DNA of 37,863 nt from NCBI GenBank assembly GCA_937883755.1, contig CAKZYA010000053.1, positions 1 to 37,863 on the forward strand, read 5' to 3'. The translations under genes and the position numbers were made by a program. The notes under the pieces are model-generated. The model was not told the DNA's origin. It saw nothing but the letters and a program-made list of their open reading frames with translations, and made no database searches. Origin of the DNA: an uncultured Flammeovirgaceae bacterium. Lineage in GTDB: Bacteria; Bacteroidota; Bacteroidia; Cytophagales; Cyclobacteriaceae. Shown here in pieces: positions 8,409-16,158 of the stretch (positions are counted from its first letter, which is position 1; each line of letters opens with the position of its first letter).

Positions 8409-10858
8409 ATCCTATTTTCCTCTTCCCTTGACCTACGGATTCGAGGTCGTTTATTAGCTGCTTCGTTGTTGCCAAAAGATCGGGAGTAGGTAAGTTTGAT
8501 AATGCGTGATCGGGCAGATTCGGTGCGGAAGTTCGTGTGCGTATTCACTGCAAAGGCTTCTTCGGTCAAGCCCCCGTACCTAGCTCTGATTTGCATAGAT
8601 TGCAACAGATCGGTTACTGCTATTTGAAGGCTGCCCCGATTGTTGCTTAGTTCTTTCTTCACGCCCATGTTTAACATGCCAAATCCGCCAATCTCCACCG
8701 ATCCGTTGTAAGAAGGTGCATTATACCATCCGGAGATTTCCAGAAAAAACTGTCGCGGGAGTTTAATGGTCTGGTTCCCGTACACCGAATAAGCGAAGTA
8801 GGTTTTGGTTGCGGGCACTGGAGTATAATCTAACTCAAATTGGCGCCAACCGCCCACCCATCCCTGGTTTATAGTCCACCAATCAGTGATTGAAATGGGT
8901 AAATCAGCTTGGAAGGTGAGGTTGTTCTGGTACTTCAAATTTTGAGGAGCTACGTATAGCAGGTCGCGTTCTGGGTTTTCGGTCAGTTGAAAGCGGGCGA
9001 TAGGATAATCATCCCGACCAACTAGTACCGAAAATGAGTATCCGCGATAGATATATCCTACTTTTACATTATTGGTAATCGTTGGCTGCAACAGTGGGTT
9101 TCCGGTAAAAACCGACATGGGGCCACTGTAAGTGAGGTAGGAAGCCAGGTCGTTGTAGGTCGGGCGGCTAATTCTTTTGGTATAGGACAACTGCCAGGTG
9201 GTATGATCGCCTACTTTCTTAGAGAAAAATAAACTAGGGAACAGTTTTCCGAGTCTTCGATCAATCTTATTTTCTGCTTTTTCAGCGTCAGTATAGGTAT
9301 GGGAATATTCGTAGCGAGCTCCTATTTTCAACTCGGTTGATGGGCTTATTTGCCAGGATGAAGATGCGTAAACTGCGCCAATGCGCTCGCTCATTTCAAT
9401 ATCATTTGAGGTGCGGGAGGTGTTTACCCAACGGTTGTCTTCCCAACTCTCTATTCTTGACAAACTGGTACTGCGCGTGTAGGCTCCCTTCACTCCGGCT
9501 TCCAGGCGCAGCTTATCGTTCCATTGCTTCGTATAATCCAAACTGATCACTCCTACATGAATCGGGGTATTAGCGATACCACGTTGGCGGTTGGAGAAAA
9601 TGTTGCCTTCAGGGTTAACCTCATTAGATGCTTGGTCGGAAAAACGAGTGGAAATATCGGATGGGTTTTCGTTTTTGTAGTACAAATAATCAGCGTTGAG
9701 GCTCAGCTTTTCTCCTTCCTTTAATTCCTTTTCCAGAAATAGCGAGGTATTGCTATTCTTCCAGCGATTGGTTGCATCAATGTTGGCTTCCATCAGTAGA
9801 AAAGGGGCTTGTATGGGAGTATACTCGCCTCGATTAGCTCGTTCAGAAAATACTTGGCTATGATTGTAGGCACTATTAATGCCAATGGTGGTATTTCCTA
9901 AATAAGCTTCCAGGCCCAGCGTAGCGTTATGGTTGTCAGATACTAAATGGGTAGTGTTAAGGAAATACACATCTAATTCACCACCCAGATCCGGCATATC
10001 TTGGTCTCCTCTTACCCACAAGTCGCTGTAGCTACGATCGTGCAGAAAGGAGTATGATCCGTAGACGTTGACTTTACTATTGCTGTGAGATAGATTGATG
10101 CTGGTTGCTGCTTTCTCACCTACACCCAGTCCTCCGGTGACAGATAGCGTGCCCGTAGTGCCGACTTCCTTATTTTCCTTAAGTATAATATTGATTATTC
10201 CGGCACTTCCTTCAGCATCGTATTTGGCGGGGGGGCTGGTTAGTAATTCTATTGTCTCAATATTATCCGCACTCATACCATTCAGCATCGCTACTACCTG
10301 AGCTACGGGTAAGCGCATTAGTTTTCCGTTTATCATCACGGCTACTCCGCTTTGGCCGTTGAGCATAATGCCGCCGTTTTGGTGATCTAATGATACTCCG
10401 GGTGATCGTTCTAGTACTTGTAAAGCTGAACTTCCTTTAGTCATTACGCTACTCTCAACGTTAACAACGGTTCGATCTATCTCCTGCTGAAACAGAGGCT
10501 TTTCCGCTTGAATAACTACTTCGCTCAATTGCTGGGTATTTTCACGCAGTATTTGGGCTCCGAAATCTTTTCGTTTGCCGTTTGCTACGTCAAAAGGGTC
10601 AGACTCATAGGTCTGCCATCCTACTGCCCTAAGCTGGAGAAGATAATTTCCAGAGATTACACCTTCCAAAACGTAGGTTCCAGATTCATCAGTGATGGCT
10701 CCCTTCGCCAGTGCCGAATCAGCCGCATTGAGTAGTAGGACATTTACAAACGGCAGTGCCTCTCCGGTGGTGTCAGTCACTTTTCCAGATAGTTGGGCTA
10801 GCACAGGTTGCATGAACCAGCCGAATAGCCAAATGAGTATGATTGTTTTTATGGGCAT
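8399..10858 (-). CDS. TonB-dependent receptor-like outer membrane protein (OMP_b-brl_3 type)
   Basis: This 819-residue outer membrane protein has a signal peptide (residues 1-22, ending QPVLAQ). A carboxypeptidase-regulatory-like beta-sandwich follows at about residues 23-108 (LSGKVTDTTGEALPFVNVLL). A TonB plug domain spans about 115-230, containing VAMMINGKLMRL-like and PPAKYDAEGSAGIINI signatures. A long beta-barrel runs to the C-terminus. It resembles the Bacteroidota receptors annotated as outer membrane beta-barrel family (OMP_b-brl_3) rather than SusC, which is usually near 1000 residues and paired with SusD; no SusD is present. The ligand is unknown. The reading frame ends within the palindrome at 8369-8408. 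Upstream, REP-like hairpins separate it from the gene at 10981. No TonB box is evident. Confidence 0.92.
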   Translation of the reverse strand: MPIKTIILIWLFGWFMQPVLAQLSGKVTDTTGEALPFVNVLLLNAADSALAKGAITDESGTYVLEGVISGNYLLQLRAVGWQTYESDPFDVANGKRKDFGAQILRENTQQLSEVVIQAEKPLFQQEIDRTVVNVESSVMTKGSSALQVLERSPGVSLDHQNGGIMLNGQSGVAVMINGKLMRLPVAQVVAMLNGMSADNIETIELLTSPPAKYDAEGSAGIINIILKENKEVGTTGTLSVTGGLGVGEKAATSINLSHSNSKVNVYGSYSFLHDRSYSDLWVRGDQDMPDLGGELDVYFLNTTHLVSDNHNATLGLEAYLGNTTIGINSAYNHSQVFSERANRGEYTPIQAPFLLMEANIDATNRWKNSNTSLFLEKELKEGEKLSLNADYLYYKNENPSDISTRFSDQASNEVNPEGNIFSNRQRGIANTPIHVGVISLDYTKQWNDKLRLEAGVKGAYTRSTSLSRIESWEDNRWVNTSRTSNDIEMSERIGAVYASSSWQISPSTELKIGARYEYSHTYTDAEKAENKIDRRLGKLFPSLFFSKKVGDHTTWQLSYTKRISRPTYNDLASYLTYSGPMSVFTGNPLLQPTITNNVKVGYIYRGYSFSVLVGRDDYPIARFQLTENPERDLLYVAPQNLKYQNNLTFQADLPISITDWWTINQGWVGGWRQFELDYTPVPATKTYFAYSVYGNQTIKLPRQFFLEISGWYNAPSYNGSVEIGGFGMLNMGVKKELSNNRGSLQIAVTDLLQSMQIRARYGGLTEEAFAVNTHTNFRTESARSRIIKLTYSRSFGNNEAANKRPRIRRSREEENRIIK

Positions 10859-10884
10859 TTTTTAGGGTATTTTTGATTATATGT

Positions 10885-10947
10885 GTCCCCGGACTTGTTC
10901 CGGGGACTCCTGCATAGTAGGAGGGAGATGCCGGAACAGGTCCGGCA
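10885..10947. repeat. Inverted pair of REP-like hairpins
   Basis: The first hairpin (10885-10907) has a perfect 9-bp stem GTCCCCGGA/TCCGGGGAC around the loop CTTGT. The second (10929-10947) has a 7-bp stem TGCCGGA/TCCGGCA around ACAGG. The core of the second, CCGGAACAGGTCCGG, is the reverse complement of the first core, CCGGACTTGTTCCGG, except at one base. Two inverted copies around a short spacer are the layout of a REP doublet (BIME). It lies between the receptor and the NTF2-like gene, both on the minus strand, and could act as an mRNA stem-loop. A related single hairpin is at 34969-34987. Confidence 0.75.
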
Positions 10948-10980
10948 AAACTTCCCTTTTGTAGTATTCTTGTCTAGTAG

Positions 10981-11913
10981 TTAATCCAGATGGTTATGGG
11001 AGCCGATTAGCCGGAATATTTTGAGTGAGTGGTCGGCTTGCCGTTGCCAAATTCGAATGCCTTTTCCTTCAGTTCTTCCCGAGAAGTTAGGGACAGTCCA
11101 TTTTACCTTAAACTTGGTATAGGCAAGGATATGGTCATCGGTCGCTTCGTAGTGGTAAGTAGAGGTTTCTATGGAATCAATCGTTACATTGCCTTGGTTA
11201 TACTTGATCAGGTAGGGCTTTATTTCGTCAATACCACTTACAGTTGGTTCTTGGAAGGGCATAAATTTGGCATCGTCAGCATAGAATTCTGATCGCAACT
11301 CACCAGAGCGCATGGTGACGTACTTTGCTCCAAGTGCGCTGTAAGCCCTCAGTTCCAGGGGAATTTTTTGACTAGAATAGAAGGCTGCTGCTTGGGATGG
11401 TTCGGGGGATAATTCAATAGTCAATGCTTCCGGATGCTCAACCGGATGAAAAAAGCCGTAGGATTCTCCTTTAAGGGTTAAGCTACCATTCGGCTGGACT
11501 CCCCAAATGTTCCAGTACTTACCGTTTTGGCTAAAGGTAGTATCTAATTCTACATCGGTATATTCTTTGCTAAAGACGCCAATCTCAACAAACGTACTAT
11601 CAAGACGAACAACTTCTTCGGCCGTTCTTTGAAGGATACTAATATCTTGTCGGCGAAAAATCTGCTGGTAGAAGGCAGTAATTTCATCGATGCCTGTCAG
11701 GGTAGGTTGATATTCCGGCATACTGATCGCAGCCTCATCGTAGTAGGCCAGCCAGTTTTCCAGATCATCATTTTTCTCGGCAGCGGTTCGTAGTTCGGAT
11801 AATTTTTGGATCTGTTGCTCAACCGCTGCCGAAACGATGATTCCCTCGTTCTGAGCATTGGCGTAGAAAAAGGACAAGAAGAGACTGCAAGTGAGGATTA
11901 AAAGAATTCGCAT
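10981..11913 (-). CDS. Secreted protein with two tandem NTF2/SnoaL-like domains
   Basis: The 310-residue product begins with a signal peptide (residues 1-20, ending YANAQ). It contains two copies of a SnoaL/DUF4440-type NTF2-like domain, roughly residues 30-155 and 185-305. The duplication is visible from paired phrases: YYDEAAISMPEYQPTLTGID in the first copy and FYADDAKFMPFQEPTVSGID in the second. Such domains form a cone with a ligand pocket and occur both as enzymes and as binding proteins; no catalytic signature can be assigned here. It is transcribed away from a second NTF2-like lipoprotein gene at 12210, with a 296-bp divergent spacer. The export signal suggests a periplasmic or outer-surface role. 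Confidence 0.85.
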   Translation of the reverse strand: MRILLILTCSLFLSFFYANAQNEGIIVSAAVEQQIQKLSELRTAAEKNDDLENWLAYYDEAAISMPEYQPTLTGIDEITAFYQQIFRRQDISILQRTAEEVVRLDSTFVEIGVFSKEYTDVELDTTFSQNGKYWNIWGVQPNGSLTLKGESYGFFHPVEHPEALTIELSPEPSQAAAFYSSQKIPLELRAYSALGAKYVTMRSGELRSEFYADDAKFMPFQEPTVSGIDEIKPYLIKYNQGNVTIDSIETSTYHYEATDDHILAYTKFKVKWTVPNFSGRTEGKGIRIWQRQADHSLKIFRLIGSHNHLD

Positions 11914-12209
11914 GAATTTGATTTTTGGTTACGGATCAAATCAAATCCAGTGCGACTGCTTCTCAAAATCTATATGCCCAGTGGTAAGAGAAACTTGATG
12001 AATGGCTTATTATGACTCGATCAGGGCTTATTATAGCCACAAACGCAGTTTCCTCCCGTTCGTCAAGGAATTTTACCCGATGATCAAGTATTCCGTACCG
12101 CTCGTATTCACTATAAGAGAAATCTCGGAGAGTTTACGCAAATTGGCAAGAATCAATGCTTAGAGTTGTATGGCTTCATCGCTGAAAGTCTTCCGTCAAA
12201 TTGTTGTGT
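11914..12209. other. Divergent intergenic region with a possible degenerate coding stretch
   Basis: The region separates two divergent genes and should hold both promoters, but I see no full TAnnTTTG match. Frame +1 is open from 12037 to the TGA at 12211 without a plausible start. Its translation includes LPDDQVFRTARIHYK and NLGEFTQIGKNQCLELYG, which loosely resembles the C-terminal half of a LytTR DNA-binding domain. The resemblance is weak, and 58 open codons could arise by chance. No tRNA, terminator or mobile element is apparent. Confidence 0.35.
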
Positions 12210-12692
12210 ATGATTAAGTTGAAAAGAAGCTATACCAATTGCTTCGCTGTTGTAATGCTGATTTTTCTCGCTAGATGTCAACCTGCCACTGACGAACTAT
12301 CTTATAACGCTCAGAATGACCGAGCAGTCGTGCAGGCAATTTTAAGCGTCCTGGATGATAATGATGTCAGCCTAGAAAAGAAGCTTGAAATTTGGGTAGA
12401 CGATCTGGTACATATGGCTCCTGGCTACCCAACCAATACGGATAAAGATGCATTGCGCCGTCATCTAGAGGAACAACAAACATACGGATACGCTGATATG
12501 ACTCACGAAATTATTGAGCTTGACTCGTATCCTGATCTGGTGCTAATGAGAGGGCGGGTCATCGGAACCTTCTATCCGGCTAATCAGGATGCGCCAGTAC
12601 CTTTTCGTACCAATAACCTCTTTGTCTTTAGAAGATTGGAAGATAACTCACTAAAAATCTGGAAAGTAATCTTCAATCAGTCTGGCGAATAA
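12210..12692 (+). CDS. Lipoprotein with one NTF2/SnoaL-like domain
   Basis: The 160-residue product starts at ATG 12210. An in-frame TTG at 12201 would only add three residues, and the ATG gives a normal signal. The N-terminus is a lipoprotein signal with lipobox LARC (Cys about residue 23), so the mature protein should be membrane-anchored. The remainder matches the general SnoaL/DUF4440 pattern: a helical start (DRAVVQAILSVLDD), then WVDDLVHMAPGYPTNTDKDALRRHLEE split around a loop, and a C-terminal strand ending LKIWKVIFN. It shares this architecture with the divergent two-domain protein at 10981. It is followed after 36 bp by the CBM20-like gene and then the LytS/LytTR pair, so it may be an output or sensor component of that cluster. 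The function is not known. Confidence 0.82.
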   Translation: MIKLKRSYTNCFAVVMLIFLARCQPATDELSYNAQNDRAVVQAILSVLDDNDVSLEKKLEIWVDDLVHMAPGYPTNTDKDALRRHLEEQQTYGYADMTHEIIELDSYPDLVLMRGRVIGTFYPANQDAPVPFRTNNLFVFRRLEDNSLKIWKVIFNQSGE

Positions 12693-12728
12693 TTTTTTCC
12701 TAAGCATATTCAAGACCTTTCACCTAAT

Positions 12729-13568
12729 ATGATTCCACCAAATTTTATCACGGCTCTTTCCTTATATCTGTCGCTATCGGGTCTTCTAATCAGCAATCCG
12801 GGTTTTTCGCAAAACGTAGAACAGATCACTTTTACAGTAGATGTGAATTCGGTAGTCTCGATAGCTCAGGATTCGATACTGAATGTTCAAATCCGGGGCA
12901 GTGTAGCTCCTTTGAGCTGGGCAAAAGGTATTAAGATGACAGATGCCGATAATGACGGGATTTATTCCGCAACTATTGATTTTCCCCTCACGCAACCAAC
13001 CGACTTATACTACAAATACACCTTAGACGAAATTGACTTTGAAGCAGGTGATGCTCGACAGATTAAAATAGAGACAGGCAGTCCTCTGGATACCTTTCGA
13101 TACGAGAAAAGACCTGAAAACCCATTCAAAAAGTTTATTGGAAGATGGACTTTGAAAGATAATCTCTGGGAACAAGGTAATACTAACCAAGGGCTTGAGT
13201 GTATTAAAATACCGGATCACTACAGTATCTGCGAAGAACTCAATACACAAAATAGTTTGCTATGGAAGGTAGAGGCGCCCTCAGCTCGAGGACATATTCT
13301 TTGGGTGTATAACACAGAAACTCAAGAAATTCATCACTCCTCCAGCTTCTTTCCAGCCCGAAGTGGTGTCGGTACAGGGAAGGTAAATGAAGATGGAGAC
13401 GTAACACTAAAGATTACCTTTGAAGGAGAAGCGAAGAATACTTACCGACAGTACGAGTACCGATGGGTTTCCGAAGATGAATATACGCTAAGATCAATAC
13501 AGTATGATAACCAAGATAAACCTACCGGAAATTACTACGGTGGAACATTTGTAAGAATAACGCAGTGA
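12729..13568 (+). CDS. Secreted protein: CBM20-like domain plus lipocalin-like C-terminal domain
   Basis: The 279-residue product has an N-terminal signal peptide ending near GFSQN (residue about 28). Residues about 32-118 look like a starch-binding-type beta-sandwich (CBM20/E-set-like). The pattern is FTVDVNSVV, then VQIRGSVAPLSW, then MTDADNDGIYSATIDFP, then YYKYTLDE, which is common in Bacteroidota proteins next to other catalytic domains. From residue about 133 (NPFKKFIGRWTLKDNLWEQ) a second domain resembles DUF1579-type small beta-barrels that measure or bind small molecules. No catalytic residues can be named. It sits between the NTF2-like lipoprotein and the histidine kinase in the same direction (36-bp and 82-bp spacers). 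Family naming is tentative; secretion is well supported. Confidence 0.72.
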   Translation: MIPPNFITALSLYLSLSGLLISNPGFSQNVEQITFTVDVNSVVSIAQDSILNVQIRGSVAPLSWAKGIKMTDADNDGIYSATIDFPLTQPTDLYYKYTLDEIDFEAGDARQIKIETGSPLDTFRYEKRPENPFKKFIGRWTLKDNLWEQGNTNQGLECIKIPDHYSICEELNTQNSLLWKVEAPSARGHILWVYNTETQEIHHSSSFFPARSGVGTGKVNEDGDVTLKITFEGEAKNTYRQYEYRWVSEDEYTLRSIQYDNQDKPTGNYYGGTFVRITQ

Positions 13569-13650
13569 TAATAGCCTATTGAGGTAGAGTGAGTGGTTTG
13601 CACCATGTCTGATTACTGACGATATTGAAGAATGATAAGTCTCCTTGTTT

Positions 13651-14808
13651 ATGGATAACCCTCGCTACGAATGGTTCTTTAAGTATAAGCTTTACCATCT
13701 GCCCTTTTGGATGCTCTATCATTATCTGTGGTGGGCTTTGGGTATCGGTAGTATTTGGGAAGCGGCTAATAGTATCTTCTTTTCGGTATACTCATTCAAA
13801 TACATCTTTTACGTGCTTTTCCAGGCACTGGGAGTGTACTTTAATCTGTATTATCTAATTCCTAAGTTTCTGGAGAAAGGGCGATACGGTGCATACGTCA
13901 GCCTATTGATACTGACTTGCGTAAGTACAGCAGCTTTTATTATTAGTGGTTATTACGCAAGTGCTTGGTGGTCGGATCAAACCTTTGAGGAGTTATACAA
14001 GGTAAGCTCCGACCAGTACTTTTATCTCTTTAAAACTAATGCGCTTCCCTCTACCGTGGCTAGCATGACATTGGCCATGAGCATTAAGCTTACCAAAAAT
14101 TGGGTGCAGGCTCAACGTAAGCAACAAGCTTTGGAGAGAAAGCAGCAAGTACTGGAAAAGGAAAAACTAGAAACTGAGTTAAAATTCCTTAAATCGCAGT
14201 TTAATCCGCATTTTCTCTTCAACTCCATCAACTCTATCTTTGTGCTTATCCATAAAAATCCAGATGAGGCTTCCGAATCACTCGCTAAGTTTTCGGACTT
14301 ATTGCGTTATCAGTTGTACGAATGCAATGAACAACACATTCCGTTGGATCGAGAGTTGGCGTACTTGGAAAACTTTATAGAACTGGCTAAGCTTCGGCAA
14401 GATCATCACGTTACGGTGAGCGTAAACTTAGAGCCTATCCGTTCGGGAAACTTGACGATTGCACCCTTTCTTTTGATGCCTTTTATAGAGAATGCTTTTA
14501 AACACGTATCCCAACACCCGGATGATTCAAATTGGATTTCTATTAACATCGCGTTGAAAGAGTACCAGCTACAAGTAGATATTGCTAATAGCACAGCTGA
14601 GCTAGGCGAGTCGCTGGATGTAATGAGCCACTACGGTGGTATTGGGCTAAAGAATGTTCGGCGCCGACTAGACTTACTTTATCCTGAAAAATATGACTTG
14701 TCAGTACAGACAAACGATCAGCAATTTAAAGTACATCTTACGCTTGAGCTTCAACCGCAAGCCTACGCTACCCAGCCTGATCTTCTTTTAAAAGAAAACA
14801 GTATTTAA
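13651..14808 (+). CDS. LytS-type sensor histidine kinase
   Basis: This 385-residue membrane sensor kinase belongs to the His_kinase (LytS/YehU) group. About four transmembrane helices occupy residues 10-140, followed by a coiled-coil (about 150-180). The phosphoacceptor region is KSQFNPHFLFNSINSI, with His187 counted from the ATG at 13651. The N-box-like LLMPFIENAFKH and the G-box GGIGLKNVRRRLDLLYP complete the HATPase_c domain. An in-frame TTG at 13645 would add only two residues, so ATG is preferred. The response regulator ATG follows the TAA directly with no intervening base, showing translational coupling. The membrane part lacks a recognisable extracellular sensor domain, so the stimulus is unknown. 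Confidence 0.95.
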   Translation: MDNPRYEWFFKYKLYHLPFWMLYHYLWWALGIGSIWEAANSIFFSVYSFKYIFYVLFQALGVYFNLYYLIPKFLEKGRYGAYVSLLILTCVSTAAFIISGYYASAWWSDQTFEELYKVSSDQYFYLFKTNALPSTVASMTLAMSIKLTKNWVQAQRKQQALERKQQVLEKEKLETELKFLKSQFNPHFLFNSINSIFVLIHKNPDEASESLAKFSDLLRYQLYECNEQHIPLDRELAYLENFIELAKLRQDHHVTVSVNLEPIRSGNLTIAPFLLMPFIENAFKHVSQHPDDSNWISINIALKEYQLQVDIANSTAELGESLDVMSHYGGIGLKNVRRRLDLLYPEKYDLSVQTNDQQFKVHLTLELQPQAYATQPDLLLKENSI

Positions 14809-15546
14809 ATGGTACTACGATGCGTAACAATTGATGATGAGCCGTTGGCGAGAGAGTGTATTGCGAACTACGTACGCGAAGTAGATTTTTTGCAATTGGT
14901 AGGAACCGGGAATAATCCGGTAGTGCTAACCCAATTACTGGATGAACACGATGTTGATCTAATTTTTCTTGACATTCAGATGCCGGTACTCAGTGGAATT
15001 GAATTTCTGAAAATGGCTCAAAATCCTCCATTGGTTATTATCACTACGGCGTACCCCAGCTACGCGCTAGAAGGATTCCAGCTAGATGTGCTAGACTACC
15101 TACTTAAACCGATTACCTTCACCCGCTTTTTTAAGGCAGTAACCAAAGCTAAGGACTACCACCACCTGCTTCATCCAACGACGGCAACTGCCCCGAATGC
15201 TCCTCCAAATAGCACTGAAACTGACTACTTTTTCATCAAATGCGATAGTAAGTACGAGCGCATCTACTTCAACGATATACTGTACGTGCAAGCGATGCAG
15301 AACTATGTGGTAATTCATACGATTCACGGTAAATACATGACACTACTGTACCTTAAAAATGTAAAGGAGAAGCTAGCCTATCAGGATTTTATTCGAGTTC
15401 ATAAATCGTATATCGTCTCTATCCCGAAAATAGAAGCAATCGAGAATAACGAAGTCGTCATCCAGTCTCACCGCATTCCCATCAGTCGTAATCATCGGGA
15501 GGAGGTAATTGAACGCGTTGTGAATAAGCGACTCTGGAAAAAATGA
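14809..15546 (+). CDS. LytTR-family response regulator
   Basis: The 245-residue protein has a receiver domain (residues 1-120) with the acidic pair Asp9/Asp10, phosphoacceptor Asp55 in IFLDIQMP, and the conserved Lys in YLLKPI. A LytTR DNA-binding domain occupies about residues 145-240, with the typical YVQAMQNYVVIHT and FIRVHKSYIVS sequences and C-terminal IPISRNHREEV. It is the partner of the LytS-type kinase immediately upstream. In this family the phosphorylated regulator binds DNA repeats upstream of its targets, often neighbouring genes. Candidate targets here are the secreted NTF2-like and CBM20-like genes; this is inference. Confidence 0.96.
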   Translation: MVLRCVTIDDEPLARECIANYVREVDFLQLVGTGNNPVVLTQLLDEHDVDLIFLDIQMPVLSGIEFLKMAQNPPLVIITTAYPSYALEGFQLDVLDYLLKPITFTRFFKAVTKAKDYHHLLHPTTATAPNAPPNSTETDYFFIKCDSKYERIYFNDILYVQAMQNYVVIHTIHGKYMTLLYLKNVKEKLAYQDFIRVHKSYIVSIPKIEAIENNEVVIQSHRIPISRNHREEVIERVVNKRLWKK

Positions 15547-15570
15547 TTATTAGCTCGCCAACAGAAGTTA

Positions 15571-15578
15571 TATCTTGC
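15571..15578 (+). promoter_or_regulatory. Possible -7 element for the NUDIX gene
   Basis: TATCTTGC differs from the Bacteroidota TAnnTTTGC -7 consensus by lacking one T. It lies 23-30 bp before the TTG start. It is weak alone and would be consistent with a very short leader. Confidence 0.3.
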
Positions 15579-15600
15579 GCGGGTAACTAATCTTTATCCC

Positions 15601-16158
15601 TTGAAAAATCTCAACTGGAAAACCCTTTCTCAAAAATACCTGCTTCAAGACCGTTGGATTAAAGTGCGGGCGGATGTCTGCGAGATGCCAAACGGGCAGA
15701 TTATTGAACCCTACTATACACTGGAGTATCCCAATTGGGTCAACGTCACCGCTATCACTCCCGAGCGAGAAATCGTGCTGATTCGTCAGTACCGCCATGC
15801 TTACGGTGAAGCTATTCTGGAACTGCCGGGCGGAGCAGTAGACCTCGGCGAACCGGAAATGGAAGCGGTGCAACGAGAACTGTTAGAAGAAACTGGTTAT
15901 ACTGGTGAGAATTGGGAAGAGATAGCACGAGTATCGCCCAATCCAGCAAATCATAATAATCTGTCAATCTCTTTTCTGTGTCTCGATGCACGTAAGACCA
16001 CCGAACAAAAGCTAGATACTGGAGAAGAGATAGAGGTAGTGCTGATGCCGCTAGAAGAAGTCGAGCAGTTGCTCAACGAAAACAAATTGGTGCAATCTAT
16101 GCACGTGGCTTCTCTCTTTTATGCTTTCCGCCGCTTAAAACAACTTCACATCTTTTAG
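15601..16158 (+). CDS. NUDIX hydrolase (ADP-ribose pyrophosphatase-like)
   Basis: The 185-residue cytoplasmic protein hydrolyses a nucleoside diphosphate linked to another moiety, most likely an ADP-sugar. The Nudix box reads GGAVDLGEPEMEAVQRELLEET, split as GGAVDLGE plus EAVQRELLEETGY (Gly about 78 to Gly about 100), with the catalytic REx2EE core. Upstream RQYRHAYGEAILELPGG is characteristic of the ADP-ribose pyrophosphatase branch. The start is TTG at 15601, because the next ATG would remove the first conserved strand (WKTLSQKYLLQDRWIKVRAD). It follows the response regulator after 54 bp. Its last 24 bases overlap, in the opposite direction, the end of the NlpC/P60 gene. Confidence 0.93.
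   Translation: MKNLNWKTLSQKYLLQDRWIKVRADVCEMPNGQIIEPYYTLEYPNWVNVTAITPEREIVLIRQYRHAYGEAILELPGGAVDLGEPEMEAVQRELLEETGYTGENWEEIARVSPNPANHNNLSISFLCLDARKTTEQKLDTGEEIEVVLMPLEEVEQLLNENKLVQSMHVASLFYAFRRLKQLHIF

Noticed and set aside
8399-10858. SusC/SusD polysaccharide utilisation locus
   Set aside because: The receptor is of the shorter outer-membrane beta-barrel type and no SusD-like or glycoside hydrolase gene is adjacent.
12729-13568. Starch-degrading enzyme
   Set aside because: Only a CBM20-like binding domain and a small barrel domain are present; there is no catalytic domain.
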